Assembly: GCA_036309765.1 (NCBI GenBank)
Contig: JAXJTE010000117.1
Coordinates: 1 to 32,493, forward strand
DNA length: 32,493 bases
Direction of reading: 5' to 3'
Source: Caryophanon sp036309765
GTDB taxonomy: Bacteria > Bacillota > Bacilli > Bacillales_A > Planococcaceae
Below the pieces are notes generated by a model that ran no database searches, was not told the DNA's origin, and saw only the letters and a list, made by a program, of their open reading frames with translations. Below are positions 1 through 10,637 of the stretch, piece after piece. The position numbers and the translations under genes were made by a program. The number at the start of each line of letters is the position of its first letter. The stretch's first letter is position 1.

Positions 1-3000
1 TAGATGAGGAAGAATCAACTGAAGAAAACACTGACGCTCCTTCTTCTCCGGAAACAAACGAAGAGGAATCAACTGAAGAAAACACAGAGACTCCTTCTTC
101 TCCAGGAACAGATGAGGAAGAATTGACTGAAGAAATCACAGAGACTCCTTCTTCTCCGGATACTGACGAAGAGGAATCAACTGAGGAAATCACAGAGACT
201 CCTTCTTCTCCTGATACAGATGAAGAGGAATCGACTGAAGAAATCACGGAATCTCCTTCTTCTCCAAATACAGACGAGGACGAATCAACTGAGGAAAATA
301 CAGAATCTCCTTCTTCTCCGGAAACAGATGAAGAGGAATCAACTGAAGAAAATACAGAATCTCCTTCTGTGCCAGATGACATCGTAACTGGTTTAGAAAA
401 TGGCTTTGTTACAGCTGGCGAATCGACGTTAACAACGACTGAAGACGGCGCGACTTATTTACAAGTCACAACTGGTGATAATGCAACAGCGAGCTACCGT
501 GTTGAAAATGAAAGCATTCAAGCATTATTTGCAGCGTACGGCGATCACATTGCTGACGTAGCATTTGAAGTAACAGATAGCGCAGTTTCAGCAATTGACA
601 ACGTAACACTATCGGTAGATGAAATTGACGGGGATCTTTTAGAAGGTACTGGTATTCAAGCGTTAACGTTAAACGGCACAACGTCAATTAACAACGTTCA
701 AAATTTAGATTCGTTAACAGTGAATACGTCAGGTACAGTAACATTCTCAAATACGGATGTGACTGCTGCAACAGTAGCGGGCGACATCGATGAAATTATT
801 GGTGCCAGCGGTGAAACATTAACAGTTCAATCATCATCAAACAACGTAGTATTCTCAGATGTGACGAGCACAAATATCGTAATTGGCGAGGCTCCTGCTC
901 CACAAACGGTAGCACGTCAAGTATCACGAAATGTATTCGCTTCAACTAGCCGTTCAATTTTAGCTGCTTCTGCTGTCGAATCAACATCAACATTTGCAGT
1001 AACATTTGATGATCCGAACGCCGGTCAAACATTAACCATTAGTCGCGAAAATACAACGGTCGATATACAAAAAGGACAGTTTGGTAAAATCGCAATTACT
1101 GAAAACGGCGCCGATGTTCGTGCAACACAGGAATTACTATCAATTGCGATTTCAAATAATGTTACACATTTAACGTTACGTCAAAATGTAACAACATTAG
1201 CGTTAGCACCTAGTGAAAAAACGATTATCGCTGGTTCAGGTACTACACCAATTAAAATTGGGACATTAAACGTTGATGCGCCTAATAAAATTGATTTAGT
1301 CGAACTTGTAAATGCGACGTACTCAACATTCGCAGGTTCTACAGGCACAGTTGAAAACGATGTCGTTGTAAATAGTGCACCTGCTGTTGGAAGATTTACA
1401 GCAGCGCTTGAATTTAAAAGCTTAGGTCGCTACAAAATTAATACAGATATCGCTACTGGAGACACATTCAAAATTTTAACAGTCGGAAAAGATGTAGACC
1501 CATCTCTTTACAATGGTACGGTTCCATCAAATGCAACACCGTATACACCAGGTACATTATTCACACTTTACTCTGACGTTGAAAAAATTATTTTATATAA
1601 AACAAATGGCACTACTACAACCATTGCTGAAATTGATGCACCACAGGCAGCGAACGTTCGTATTTCTGGTATGGATAGCTATGATGAGATTTTAACGTAC
1701 ACGACTCGATTTAAAGACAACGTAACCCCTGCACAAGGGCTAAAATATTTATATGTATTTAAAAATGGTGCATTATTCCATAAAAACAATAACATTACCG
1801 GCAATTGGACGAAAAATGCTGATGGCTTGAACACGTACGCTTTCTCATTACCTGTGAACTTAACAGATGAGCGTGAAGTATATATTGTTGATGGTTTGTT
1901 AACATCAAATGGTGCACCAATTGCAACTTACCCGAATGATTATGTTGCGATTTTAAAAGCGATGGCAGACGAAGCAAAACGCTTAAATAATCCTGAAATG
2001 ATTAAACCTGTGTTAGAACGTATTTACGCAAACCATGCAGGAAGTTTTGATAGTTTCTTCTTATCTAAATATGTAGCTGATTTAACAGCAAATCCAGGTA
2101 GCTACAATACAATCGATCAAGTATCTGAATTAGTAGAACAAATTCAAGAAGATAACGCTTACGATAAAAATCAAACGTACCAACCGAAAGATTTATATTT
2201 AACAGGTGTATTTAATGCAAATGGCTTTAGCTATTCAAATGCAGGCATTGTTCAAAATACAATTAGTGATACGGGTGAGCTATTATTCATCCCGAAAGCT
2301 ATTGGTGAAACGACAGTTCGCATTACGAATACAGCAGGCGAAGCAACGCTCGTAAACGTTTCGGTTGATGCAAGCTTAACGATTACAGATTTTGAAATTG
2401 TTGGACAAGATATCGGTACGTTAACGATGAACGACCTTATTTTAGAGCAGCAAGGAACATTTAGAACAGCTCTTAATGCAGCTGGCGCTATGGTATTATT
2501 ACCAACAACGTTAAGTGATGCTGTTGTGTTCCTGAACGGTACGCAATCAAAAGTTGCTATTAGCTCATTACAAGGTACGCAATATAACTTTGTCATCAAT
2601 GACGTAACATTAAAAGACTTAACGTTACAAGATTTAGGCTTAGCTTCTGCAGTTACAGGCTTCTCTGCAAACAAAGTCGGTGTATTAACAACTGCAAATG
2701 GCATTGCCCTATATCCAAAAGCAAATGGATCAGAAATGATTCTCGTAAGCGACGGCACACATACCGTTGCAGTCAATACAGTCTTTACCGAAAATGGCTT
2801 CACGAAAGCTGAACCAGTAAGTAAAGCATTAACACTTAATGAGCTGTCATTAACAAACGTTGATACGATTAAGAAAACGTCGACAAGCGGTAAATCACAT
2901 GTTGTGAAAGTAACAGATGGCGTTCAAATTTTCGCAAATAGCGAAGAAACAGATTCGTACATCATTACAAGCAGCAACGGTAACAAAACGATTGTGAACA

Positions 3001-6000
3001 GCACAGTTGCAACACCTGCTGACGGATTAGCAGTGACACAATTTGAAGTGCTTGCAAAAACGTTACAAAACACAGGCGTATCGATTGTTAATGTCGCTGG
3101 CGATAGCATTCGTTACGACGGCATGAAGTTACTTGCAGTCGGTGAAGGTAAATCAACGGTAACGTTATCAGACGGTAAGCAATATGAAGTAACAATTAGC
3201 AAATCAGGCAATACGTATTCAATGACAGAGCCGCAAGAAGTGAAAAACTTCACGATTGCTGCGACAGACGTTGATATGACGAACATTACGTCTGCTACTT
3301 CATCGAACCCAGCAGACACAGTGTATATTAGCAATAACCGTGTCGTTGTAAATAAACCGACAGCTGGCGATTCAACAATTACGCTCATTTCAAATACGGA
3401 GCCAACTGAACGTACAATTGTATATGTAACAAAAGCAGATAATGGCGACTACACTTATGCTGTGGCAAAAAATGAATTTGCGATTACAGGCTTCGAAACG
3501 ATTAAAGAAGTCATCGGTTCAATTTCACCTTACGTACGTCCAGTGGTGAAAGGTAATAAAGTAACGTTATATAGCTACGAAAAAGGGACACGCTTATTCC
3601 GCGTAACAGACGCGAATGGAAAATCAGTTGCATTAAATGTGGAAGTAAAAGAAACAGGTGGCAAGTTAGCAGCAACAGCGGCAGAAGTGACACATACATT
3701 AGAACTTCCGTCAGACTTCAAACCGAAAGATGCCAATTTCTCTACAACTGCTGCATTTATAAAAGATGAGTCGATACAAACATCAGAAAAATATACTTTA
3801 TACGCAACAGGCTTAGGCTTAATCGGTGATAAAGCGACGATTGAAATTCCGTTAAAAAATCAATCAGCTGAACTCACATATGTCATTGAGTTAACGAAAG
3901 ATGCAGATACAAATCTGTTAAAATTCGCAGAGCCGACGATTACGTACAACGAATCGATTACTGCCGAGTCACTTGGTTTAACGACACTTACACAAGTAAA
4001 TGGCACGAACGAGGACCTTCAAGCAACAATTAGCAACGGTCAAGTGCATTTAGCAATTAGCGACGATACAACAGCTCGTCTTGAAATTGTCGGTACAGAA
4101 GGCTTAAATACAGCGGTGAAAACGTACGTATACGTAACACGCACTGGCGAAACGGTAACAACGACGATCGAAAAACTTGCAACACCAATTAACTTAACGA
4201 CGTATGGCTTCACGAAAACGCCAGCTGTTGTATGGGATCTGCAAAATATCGGACGCGCAGTTGCATCACCAGATTTAACGAAGTTCGATGTATATAGCTT
4301 AAGCGCAGGAAAAACAACTGCTACTTTACTAGAAGACGGTCAGCCAATGTTATTAGTAAATGTAGAAAATTCAACTACTGACCCACGTACAGTAACAGCG
4401 ACAGTCGTAGAAAAGAAAGTAACTGATGTTGTAGCAGATAAAACAGCAACAGAAGTATTATCAGGCAATGCCGTTCGTCTATCTGCAGACGGAGCATCTG
4501 TTTATGCAGTTGCAATCGGTGAAGCAAACGTTCGCTTATCAGACGGTTCAATTGCAAAATATACAGTGTCAAAAGATGCGACAACTGGTCAATACGCAAT
4601 TGCAGGAACTGTTTTAGCAAATACGACGACGATTACAAATACAGACCTAAGTTTAACAGGCAATCTGCAAGCAACGAGTGCAAACACGAACATTGCAACA
4701 GTTGCGGAAAACGGTGAAGAAATTATCGTTTACGGTATCGCAGCAGGTACGACAACTGTGACGGTAACAGACGCAGCTGGCAAAAAAGTAGCGTTAAACG
4801 TAACCGTCGATGCTACAGACAAAAAAGTAACGTATGGCATTGCAGATGCAACACTTGCTATTACAGATGCACAGCTTATTCATACAGAAGACGCGGCAAA
4901 AGTTCGCATCGACGGTACAACGGTATATGCCCTATCTCCTGGCACAGTTCGCTTCTTAGCAAAAGATACAACGGGTAAAGAAGGCATTTACGAAATCGTT
5001 GTTTCAGAAAATGCAACGACGAAGCACCTTGAAATAACAGCACCAACGCTTGTAAGTGAAGCGATCTTTACCAACGCTGATTTCGGCTTTGCGGCGAATG
5101 CAGCTATTTCAATCGAAACTGGCTATGATGATGCGAAGTTCTTCGTCGGTGAAGTAAATGACAAAACGATTGCGTACAGTAAGCTAACAGGTACAACGAC
5201 AGGCTCAACTGACTTCGTTGTAAAAACGACAGACGGTTTACGCACGCTTGTACATTTAGTTGATAGCGGCGCAGGTAAGCTTGCACATCACATCGCAGTA
5301 GATAACATTACTGCACCAATTACAAACATTTCAAATGCGGCAATCGCTCGTTTAGATGATGCAAACGTTAAGCTTTACGGATTACAAGCAGGCTATACAA
5401 CAGCGAAAGATGCAAACGGTTATTTATATAACGTCCACGTTGAAAAAGGAACAGCTCGTTTCGAAAGTAAAGTAGAACAAGTTTCATTAACTGCTACAGC
5501 AACGGCAATTAATACGACAGATACTGCAATCATTGCCATTACAGCAGACAAAATTTACGCAAAAGCAGTTGGCAAAACGCAAGTATTAATTGATGGTATC
5601 GTCAATGACATTACCGTTGCACAAGATGCGAATGGCAAGTTAACAATTGTGAAAAAAGCAATTTCATCTAAAACGGTACTTGCAACAGACGCACAGTTAA
5701 CGAAAATTACAGATGCAGAAATTGTTGCTGGTAACACGAACGCATTGAAATTCACGTTTGCTTCAGACAACTTAGTCATTTCGGTAAATGAAGGTGCAGT
5801 TGCCCAAACAGTCGCAGTGAAAATTACAGACGGCACACATCATGCCATCGTCAATGTCACAATCGATGCAAATGGTGCGATTTCAGCGGCAAAAGTAGCA
5901 AAACATGAACTAACAGTAATAACAGCAGCTACTGAAACGAAACAAACAGCAAACGGACGCGCAGTATGGGGTGTTGGAGAAGATGACAATGGAAACACGA

Positions 6001-9000
6001 TTAACATCGTTACGATTTATCCGTTCATAGAAGGTAAAACGTTCTTCAAATTCACAAACGGTTACATTAACACAACGTTTGCGAAAACATCAAATGCGTA
6101 CAGCGTAACAGACGCAAAAGAAGTTGTCGTAGAATTCACAGGTACGCTAAATAACGTATCAAATGGTGCAATGCTTTACGATACAGGCGCAGGTAAGCTA
6201 TATGCGAAAAACACAGGCACAGCGATTATTCGTAATGATGCATCAGTGTACATCGTCAATGCAGTAGAAGCTGACAACCAAATCAATATGACAATTTCAG
6301 CTGCCCTACCGTTTAAAGAACTTGTAATTACTGCTGGCACATATACAGAAGCCGCTTCAACGCTTGTGAATACAAAAGCTGTTGTTGATGAAGATGAAAC
6401 GACAAAGCTCATTATTTACGCAGAAGGCACAGGCACTTCAGAAATCGCGCTTGTTGATGGCGGTAAAACGACGATTCACCAAGCGAAAGCAATTGCTACA
6501 GCCGTAACGACGAAAGAAGCTAAGAAAGCACTAGAAGCTGATTTCGAAGATGCTACTTTATTTGAAGGCGAGAGCGTACGTGTCGATGCAAACAACCTTT
6601 ACTTCTTAAAAGAAGGCGCGTCAACATTAACGAAAGACGACAAGTTAATCGACGTATTCGTAACGCGCGATGCAGATGGCTTCTTTACAGCAACACCGGC
6701 ATTTGTTTCGAAGACGTTAACGGAAGAAGCGCCAAATACAGTACAAAGCTTCGTTGTAGACGACAAAGTACTATATGCAACGAGCAATTTAGACGAAGAA
6801 ACATTCTACACAGCGAACTACCGCGTAACGGCGCAAACGAAAAAAGAAAACGGTCGTTACACAGTGACAGCTGATGAACGTCAAATGAAAACGTATGCTT
6901 CTGCAGACTTCGGTTTAAGCGGTAATATTACATTAAAATCGAACGCTTCAACAGACGTATCTGTCGCAAATATGGAAGCGAAAGACGGCAACATTTATAT
7001 TTACGCAGGTACGAAAACAGGCTCAACTGTACTCACAGTAACGGACGGTACAACAGATGCATCGTTCACAGTAACACGCGATGATAATGGCAACATTACG
7101 GTAACACCACAAGCTGATTTAACTGGTTTAGAGTTCAGCACGGTTGGCTTAGCGACAGATGGCACAGTTACAGTAAGCACAAAAGCAAACTATACGCATG
7201 ACACAAGCATCGTAAAAGTGGTAACGAAAAATGATCGCATTACGTTCAACCCAATTAAAGAAGGCGTAACGTCATTAGCATTACAACAAGATGGTGACAT
7301 TAAAGCACTTATTAACGTCTTCGTACAAAAAGATGCGAGCGGCAACTTTACAGTACGTGCAACACCAGTAACGTATACAGCTGCATCAACAACAGCACTT
7401 GCATCAACATTTACAACAGCAGCTCGTATTGACGGCGATAAATCATACGCAACATCTGTTGGACAAGCGTTAATTTCAAAAGACGCTACGACTGCACAGT
7501 TTGTGAAAGTCGAAAAATCAGCAAATGGTACGTTCTCGTTAACAGAAAGCGAACATGCTTATAAAGCAATCGCCAAAGCTGAATTAGCACTAGATAACAT
7601 TTCATCTGCTAATGTAACAGGCTCTTCTGTTGCAACGATGAAAACAACTGATACAGTGTATATTTATCAAACAGGCGACGGCACTGCAGACGTTCTTATT
7701 ACAGACAGCGCAAACAAATCAGCACTTGTTGTGGCACAAGCAAATACAACGTTAACGACAACAATTGCGAAAACAGCATTAACAAACGTTCCGGCTGGCT
7801 TAACGTGGACTTCTGATTTAGTTCAAATTCGCGGTGAGGAAATTTATGCAACAGCGTCAGGTAAAACAGTCGCAAAAGGTGCAGCAACAGGCTACAACGT
7901 ACTTGTAAATATCGGTGTAACACGCGATGGAAATAACACTGTCGTAATTACTGAGGAAGTTGTACGTCATGACTTTACACAAGTCGCTACCGTATTAGAT
8001 GGCGATGCAGTAAAGGCAGACGGAAACATCATTTACGCACTACAAGCTGGCACAGCAACTGTGAAACTTGCGGACGGTAAAATTCATACGGTAACGGTAA
8101 CGAAGCTTGCAGACGGTCACTTCGACATGGAAGTAAGCGACGCAGTGACGTATGAAACAATTAAAGCAGCTGATGTCGGTGTCGATGCCATTTCAACATA
8201 CGACGTAGAAGCAATTACAGGCTCTGGTGTTGTTGATGTCGCACTACAAGGCGGCGAATTATTACTTTACGCAAAACAACCTGGTCAAGCAGAAGTACAA
8301 ATTACAGACGCAACAGGCAAAATTGTCTCGATTGTCCACGTTCAAGTAACAGGTACACAATCAGGCTTAAGCATTGTGAAAACAGTGGCGAAGAAAGCAA
8401 ATGTAACAGGTAGCGCCATTACAGCAGTCGGCACAAACGACTTCTTACGTGTGAACGATAAAGACTTATACGCAACGAAAGAAGGTTCAATCGTTACGCA
8501 AATTGACGGCGAGCTATACAGCATCAACGCTGTACGCGCAAGCAACAAGCTAACGTTAACGACAGCACGAATTGAAAAAACTTTTAATGCAGAAGTAACA
8601 CTTACAACATCAAATGGCGTATTAAAAGTAGATACTGCTGATACAAAGAAAATCATTGCTCTGAAAACAGGCACTGAAGACATTACAGTAGACGGCAAGA
8701 AATACCGCATTACTGTAGGTGAAGATGGTTCAATTACACAGACGGAGCTATTAAACGGTGAAATCGACGTAGATGGATTATTAACATCAATTACTAGCAC
8801 GTCACTTACAGTTTCATCGATTGTCAAAGATGTAACAGTAGCACCAGCAAGCACGAAGCTATCATTAGAGGCTGTTAAAGAAGGTTCAGAAACGATTACA
8901 ATTTCTGACGGCACAACGTCGATCCAAGCGAAAATTACAGTCGCAAAAGATAGCAATGGCGCATTAGCTGTAACAGCTGAAATTGTGAAACAAACGATCA

Positions 9001-10571
9001 GCTCAACAGCATTACAACGCTATGCTAACGGTATTAATACAGAAAACACAGCAACGTATACGTCAGCACAAGGTATTATTAAAGTCGTAAACGGCGGCGT
9101 CGAAGTATACCCTGGTGCAGCTGGTGAGCAACATGTCATCATTAAATCAATTGATGGCGATGCATTATATGTATTAAACGTAGCAGCTGACTTATCGTAC
9201 ACGTTCAGCAAGTTCACACAAACAATTTCATTCGATACGTTCGGTTCGTATACGACAGTATTTGAAAAGCAAGGTACTGCACAAGCTCAAATCAGCTCAA
9301 TCGGCGCAAATGGCTTAGACGTAACGTTTAGCGACTTCAGCAAAACGACATTCCTATTAAAAGGAACGAATGTTTACAAAGCCGTAACGGTAAAAGCGAA
9401 ATCGGAAAACAACCAATTTGTAGCAGAAGCAGTACAAGTTCAAAACCCACTTGTTTATGCAAATCAAGAAGTACAAGTATTAAGCGGCGCACCACGTAAA
9501 GTAGTCGATGGCACGAACACGATTCTTTACGGTACTGAGCAATCAGCAAACGGCGCTATTATTGTAAAAGATAGCAACGGTCAATCGACAATTTACAAAA
9601 CAGCTGTAGATGCGACGACGTATGGTTTAACAGCAACAACGTCAACAGAAGCTTACACAGCAACATCATTAACGCATTTAACAGGCACTGACGTTGTACG
9701 CTTAAGCACGAACGAGCTTGTAGCACAGCAAATTGGCACAGGCACTTATCATTCAAACGATGGCAATTACATCGAAATAACGGTAGCAGCTGATGGCAAA
9801 ATTACAAAAACAGAGTTAGATGCCATTACATTAGACAATACGAAAGTACAATCGATTAATCAGCTTGCATTAACGAACGATAACGTGCATATCGATGGCT
9901 TAACGCTATACGGTAAAACAACAGAAGCAGTCGCTGCCGAAGTAACGTTGACAAACGGTGCGAAAACGATGGTAACAGTATATAACGGTTTAACAACTGC
10001 TACGATCCAACAAGCATCAATCAAAACATTACTTGGTTGGAACGCTTATGCGAAGCACTCGCTACAAAATGCGACAACACCATCAAAAGTTGTAAACATT
10101 GTAGACGACAATATTTACATTTTAGGTGCAGGTACAGAAACGATTACATTCACATCAGCGAACGGATTAAGCCGTACCGTAACGATTGCAGTGGATGAGA
10201 AGATGAATGCGACATTCACACCTTCTATTGAAAATGAGCTGTTATATCATGTAACAACGCCAGATGATACAATCAACAGTGTTATTCGCTTAACATTTAG
10301 CCCAGCCATTACGACAGACTCATCATTTATCCTCATTGGCGATGCTGATAATAACAGCGATATCTTCCTGTCTCGTCAAGGTGTTACATTACCAATTTCA
10401 AACGGTTTAGGCTTAACAGGTACCTTCAAATTAACATTTGGTGAATTAACAGGCACTCAAACATATACGGTACAAATCACATCAAAAGGATTAGTTCCGT
10501 ACCATGAAATTAAAGTGGTTTCAGGAAGCAATGACCCTGGCACACCGCTCAAATTAACGAAGCAGCAATAA
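1..10571 (+). CDS. Giant repetitive surface-type protein with Ig-like (BIG2-like) modules, 5' partial
   Basis: The frame is already open at base 3 and runs 3522 codons to TAA at 10569-10571, so the start, any signal peptide and any N-terminal cell-wall anchor lie outside the window. The visible part begins with an acidic Ser/Pro/Thr/Glu linker made of 18-residue repeats. A beta-rich Thr/Val/Ala region follows, then a short helical stretch (codons from about base 1940 to 2160). From about base 2200 to 10200 there are some thirty divergent modules of roughly 70-90 residues. Recurring signatures are VYAxxxGxxxVxxxDG and a G-T-x-x-V-x-V-T-D-x-x-G-K pattern followed by NVTVDA, which resemble bacterial Ig-like group 2 domains. 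I saw no cysteine, C-terminal LPXTG, hydrophobic tail or SLH domain; the protein ends in a plain hydrophilic tail. A cell-surface adhesin or S-layer-like role is inferred. It is convergent with the pse operon and shares its terminator. Confidence 0.85.
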   Translation, partial: DEEESTEENTDAPSSPETNEEESTEENTETPSSPGTDEEELTEEITETPSSPDTDEEESTEEITETPSSPDTDEEESTEEITESPSSPNTDEDESTEENTESPSSPETDEEESTEENTESPSVPDDIVTGLENGFVTAGESTLTTTEDGATYLQVTTGDNATASYRVENESIQALFAAYGDHIADVAFEVTDSAVSAIDNVTLSVDEIDGDLLEGTGIQALTLNGTTSINNVQNLDSLTVNTSGTVTFSNTDVTAATVAGDIDEIIGASGETLTVQSSSNNVVFSDVTSTNIVIGEAPAPQTVARQVSRNVFASTSRSILAASAVESTSTFAVTFDDPNAGQTLTISRENTTVDIQKGQFGKIAITENGADVRATQELLSIAISNNVTHLTLRQNVTTLALAPSEKTIIAGSGTTPIKIGTLNVDAPNKIDLVELVNATYSTFAGSTGTVENDVVVNSAPAVGRFTAALEFKSLGRYKINTDIATGDTFKILTVGKDVDPSLYNGTVPSNATPYTPGTLFTLYSDVEKIILYKTNGTTTTIAEIDAPQAANVRISGMDSYDEILTYTTRFKDNVTPAQGLKYLYVFKNGALFHKNNNITGNWTKNADGLNTYAFSLPVNLTDEREVYIVDGLLTSNGAPIATYPNDYVAILKAMADEAKRLNNPEMIKPVLERIYANHAGSFDSFFLSKYVADLTANPGSYNTIDQVSELVEQIQEDNAYDKNQTYQPKDLYLTGVFNANGFSYSNAGIVQNTISDTGELLFIPKAIGETTVRITNTAGEATLVNVSVDASLTITDFEIVGQDIGTLTMNDLILEQQGTFRTALNAAGAMVLLPTTLSDAVVFLNGTQSKVAISSLQGTQYNFVINDVTLKDLTLQDLGLASAVTGFSANKVGVLTTANGIALYPKANGSEMILVSDGTHTVAVNTVFTENGFTKAEPVSKALTLNELSLTNVDTIKKTSTSGKSHVVKVTDGVQIFANSEETDSYIITSSNGNKTIVNSTVATPADGLAVTQFEVLAKTLQNTGVSIVNVAGDSIRYDGMKLLAVGEGKSTVTLSDGKQYEVTISKSGNTYSMTEPQEVKNFTIAATDVDMTNITSATSSNPADTVYISNNRVVVNKPTAGDSTITLISNTEPTERTIVYVTKADNGDYTYAVAKNEFAITGFETIKEVIGSISPYVRPVVKGNKVTLYSYEKGTRLFRVTDANGKSVALNVEVKETGGKLAATAAEVTHTLELPSDFKPKDANFSTTAAFIKDESIQTSEKYTLYATGLGLIGDKATIEIPLKNQSAELTYVIELTKDADTNLLKFAEPTITYNESITAESLGLTTLTQVNGTNEDLQATISNGQVHLAISDDTTARLEIVGTEGLNTAVKTYVYVTRTGETVTTTIEKLATPINLTTYGFTKTPAVVWDLQNIGRAVASPDLTKFDVYSLSAGKTTATLLEDGQPMLLVNVENSTTDPRTVTATVVEKKVTDVVADKTATEVLSGNAVRLSADGASVYAVAIGEANVRLSDGSIAKYTVSKDATTGQYAIAGTVLANTTTITNTDLSLTGNLQATSANTNIATVAENGEEIIVYGIAAGTTTVTVTDAAGKKVALNVTVDATDKKVTYGIADATLAITDAQLIHTEDAAKVRIDGTTVYALSPGTVRFLAKDTTGKEGIYEIVVSENATTKHLEITAPTLVSEAIFTNADFGFAANAAISIETGYDDAKFFVGEVNDKTIAYSKLTGTTTGSTDFVVKTTDGLRTLVHLVDSGAGKLAHHIAVDNITAPITNISNAAIARLDDANVKLYGLQAGYTTAKDANGYLYNVHVEKGTARFESKVEQVSLTATATAINTTDTAIIAITADKIYAKAVGKTQVLIDGIVNDITVAQDANGKLTIVKKAISSKTVLATDAQLTKITDAEIVAGNTNALKFTFASDNLVISVNEGAVAQTVAVKITDGTHHAIVNVTIDANGAISAAKVAKHELTVITAATETKQTANGRAVWGVGEDDNGNTINIVTIYPFIEGKTFFKFTNGYINTTFAKTSNAYSVTDAKEVVVEFTGTLNNVSNGAMLYDTGAGKLYAKNTGTAIIRNDASVYIVNAVEADNQINMTISAALPFKELVITAGTYTEAASTLVNTKAVVDEDETTKLIIYAEGTGTSEIALVDGGKTTIHQAKAIATAVTTKEAKKALEADFEDATLFEGESVRVDANNLYFLKEGASTLTKDDKLIDVFVTRDADGFFTATPAFVSKTLTEEAPNTVQSFVVDDKVLYATSNLDEETFYTANYRVTAQTKKENGRYTVTADERQMKTYASADFGLSGNITLKSNASTDVSVANMEAKDGNIYIYAGTKTGSTVLTVTDGTTDASFTVTRDDNGNITVTPQADLTGLEFSTVGLATDGTVTVSTKANYTHDTSIVKVVTKNDRITFNPIKEGVTSLALQQDGDIKALINVFVQKDASGNFTVRATPVTYTAASTTALASTFTTAARIDGDKSYATSVGQALISKDATTAQFVKVEKSANGTFSLTESEHAYKAIAKAELALDNISSANVTGSSVATMKTTDTVYIYQTGDGTADVLITDSANKSALVVAQANTTLTTTIAKTALTNVPAGLTWTSDLVQIRGEEIYATASGKTVAKGAATGYNVLVNIGVTRDGNNTVVITEEVVRHDFTQVATVLDGDAVKADGNIIYALQAGTATVKLADGKIHTVTVTKLADGHFDMEVSDAVTYETIKAADVGVDAISTYDVEAITGSGVVDVALQGGELLLYAKQPGQAEVQITDATGKIVSIVHVQVTGTQSGLSIVKTVAKKANVTGSAITAVGTNDFLRVNDKDLYATKEGSIVTQIDGELYSINAVRASNKLTLTTARIEKTFNAEVTLTTSNGVLKVDTADTKKIIALKTGTEDITVDGKKYRITVGEDGSITQTELLNGEIDVDGLLTSITSTSLTVSSIVKDVTVAPASTKLSLEAVKEGSETITISDGTTSIQAKITVAKDSNGALAVTAEIVKQTISSTALQRYANGINTENTATYTSAQGIIKVVNGGVEVYPGAAGEQHVIIKSIDGDALYVLNVAADLSYTFSKFTQTISFDTFGSYTTVFEKQGTAQAQISSIGANGLDVTFSDFSKTTFLLKGTNVYKAVTVKAKSENNQFVAEAVQVQNPLVYANQEVQVLSGAPRKVVDGTNTILYGTEQSANGAIIVKDSNGQSTIYKTAVDATTYGLTATTSTEAYTATSLTHLTGTDVVRLSTNELVAQQIGTGTYHSNDGNYIEITVAADGKITKTELDAITLDNTKVQSINQLALTNDNVHIDGLTLYGKTTEAVAAEVTLTNGAKTMVTVYNGLTTATIQQASIKTLLGWNAYAKHSLQNATTPSKVVNIVDDNIYILGAGTETITFTSANGLSRTVTIAVDEKMNATFTPSIENELLYHVTTPDDTINSVIRLTFSPAITTDSSFILIGDADNNSDIFLSRQGVTLPISNGLGLTGTFKLTFGELTGTQTYTVQITSKGLVPYHEIKVVSGSNDPGTPLKLTKQQ
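15..383 (+). repeat. 54-bp tandem repeat, about seven units, coding for an 18-residue acidic linker
   Basis: Units begin at 15, 69, 123, 177, 231, 285 and 339, an exact 54-bp period that keeps the reading frame. The last unit degenerates after the serine-proline part. Each unit encodes a variant of STEEITETPSSPDTDEEE. Copies differ mainly at single positions (I/N, T/S, D/E/N). The repeat continues to the left window edge, so the full copy number is unknown. It is a flexible, strongly negative spacer of the kind found in wall-spanning surface proteins, and its near identity makes copy number likely to vary between strains. Confidence 0.9.
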
Positions 10572-10579
10572 ACAATAAA

Positions 10580-10619
10580 AAAGGCGAGTTGCAATGAGTA
10601 ATCATTACAGCTCGCCTTT
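10580..10619. terminator. Bidirectional intrinsic terminator between the giant gene and pseC
   Basis: An 18-bp stem (10580-10597 with 10602-10619, one A-C mismatch and one G-T wobble) closes a GTAA loop. On the plus strand it is followed by a T-rich run ending at 10630. On the minus strand it is followed by the complement of the A-run at 10577-10582. It lies between the stop of the giant gene (10571) and the stop of pseC (10638), so it can serve both convergent transcripts. Confidence 0.85.
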
Positions 10620-10637
10620 CTCTATTTTTTAAATCAA

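Noticed and set aside
15..383. A CRISPR-like array suggested by regular short repeats
   Set aside because: The repeats are contiguous and in frame with no spacers, and no cas genes are present. They encode an acidic linker.
8342..8956. A 204-codon minus-strand open frame (and similar ones such as 2252-2803) opposite the giant gene
   Set aside because: They are antisense shadows of a repetitive Thr/Val-rich coding sequence, have low-complexity content, and no recognisable motif or ribosome-binding context.
10200..10571. A C-terminal LPXTG sorting signal or membrane anchor on the giant protein
   Set aside because: The tail ends in a plain hydrophilic sequence with no LPXTG, hydrophobic stretch or basic end, so any anchor must be N-terminal or absent.
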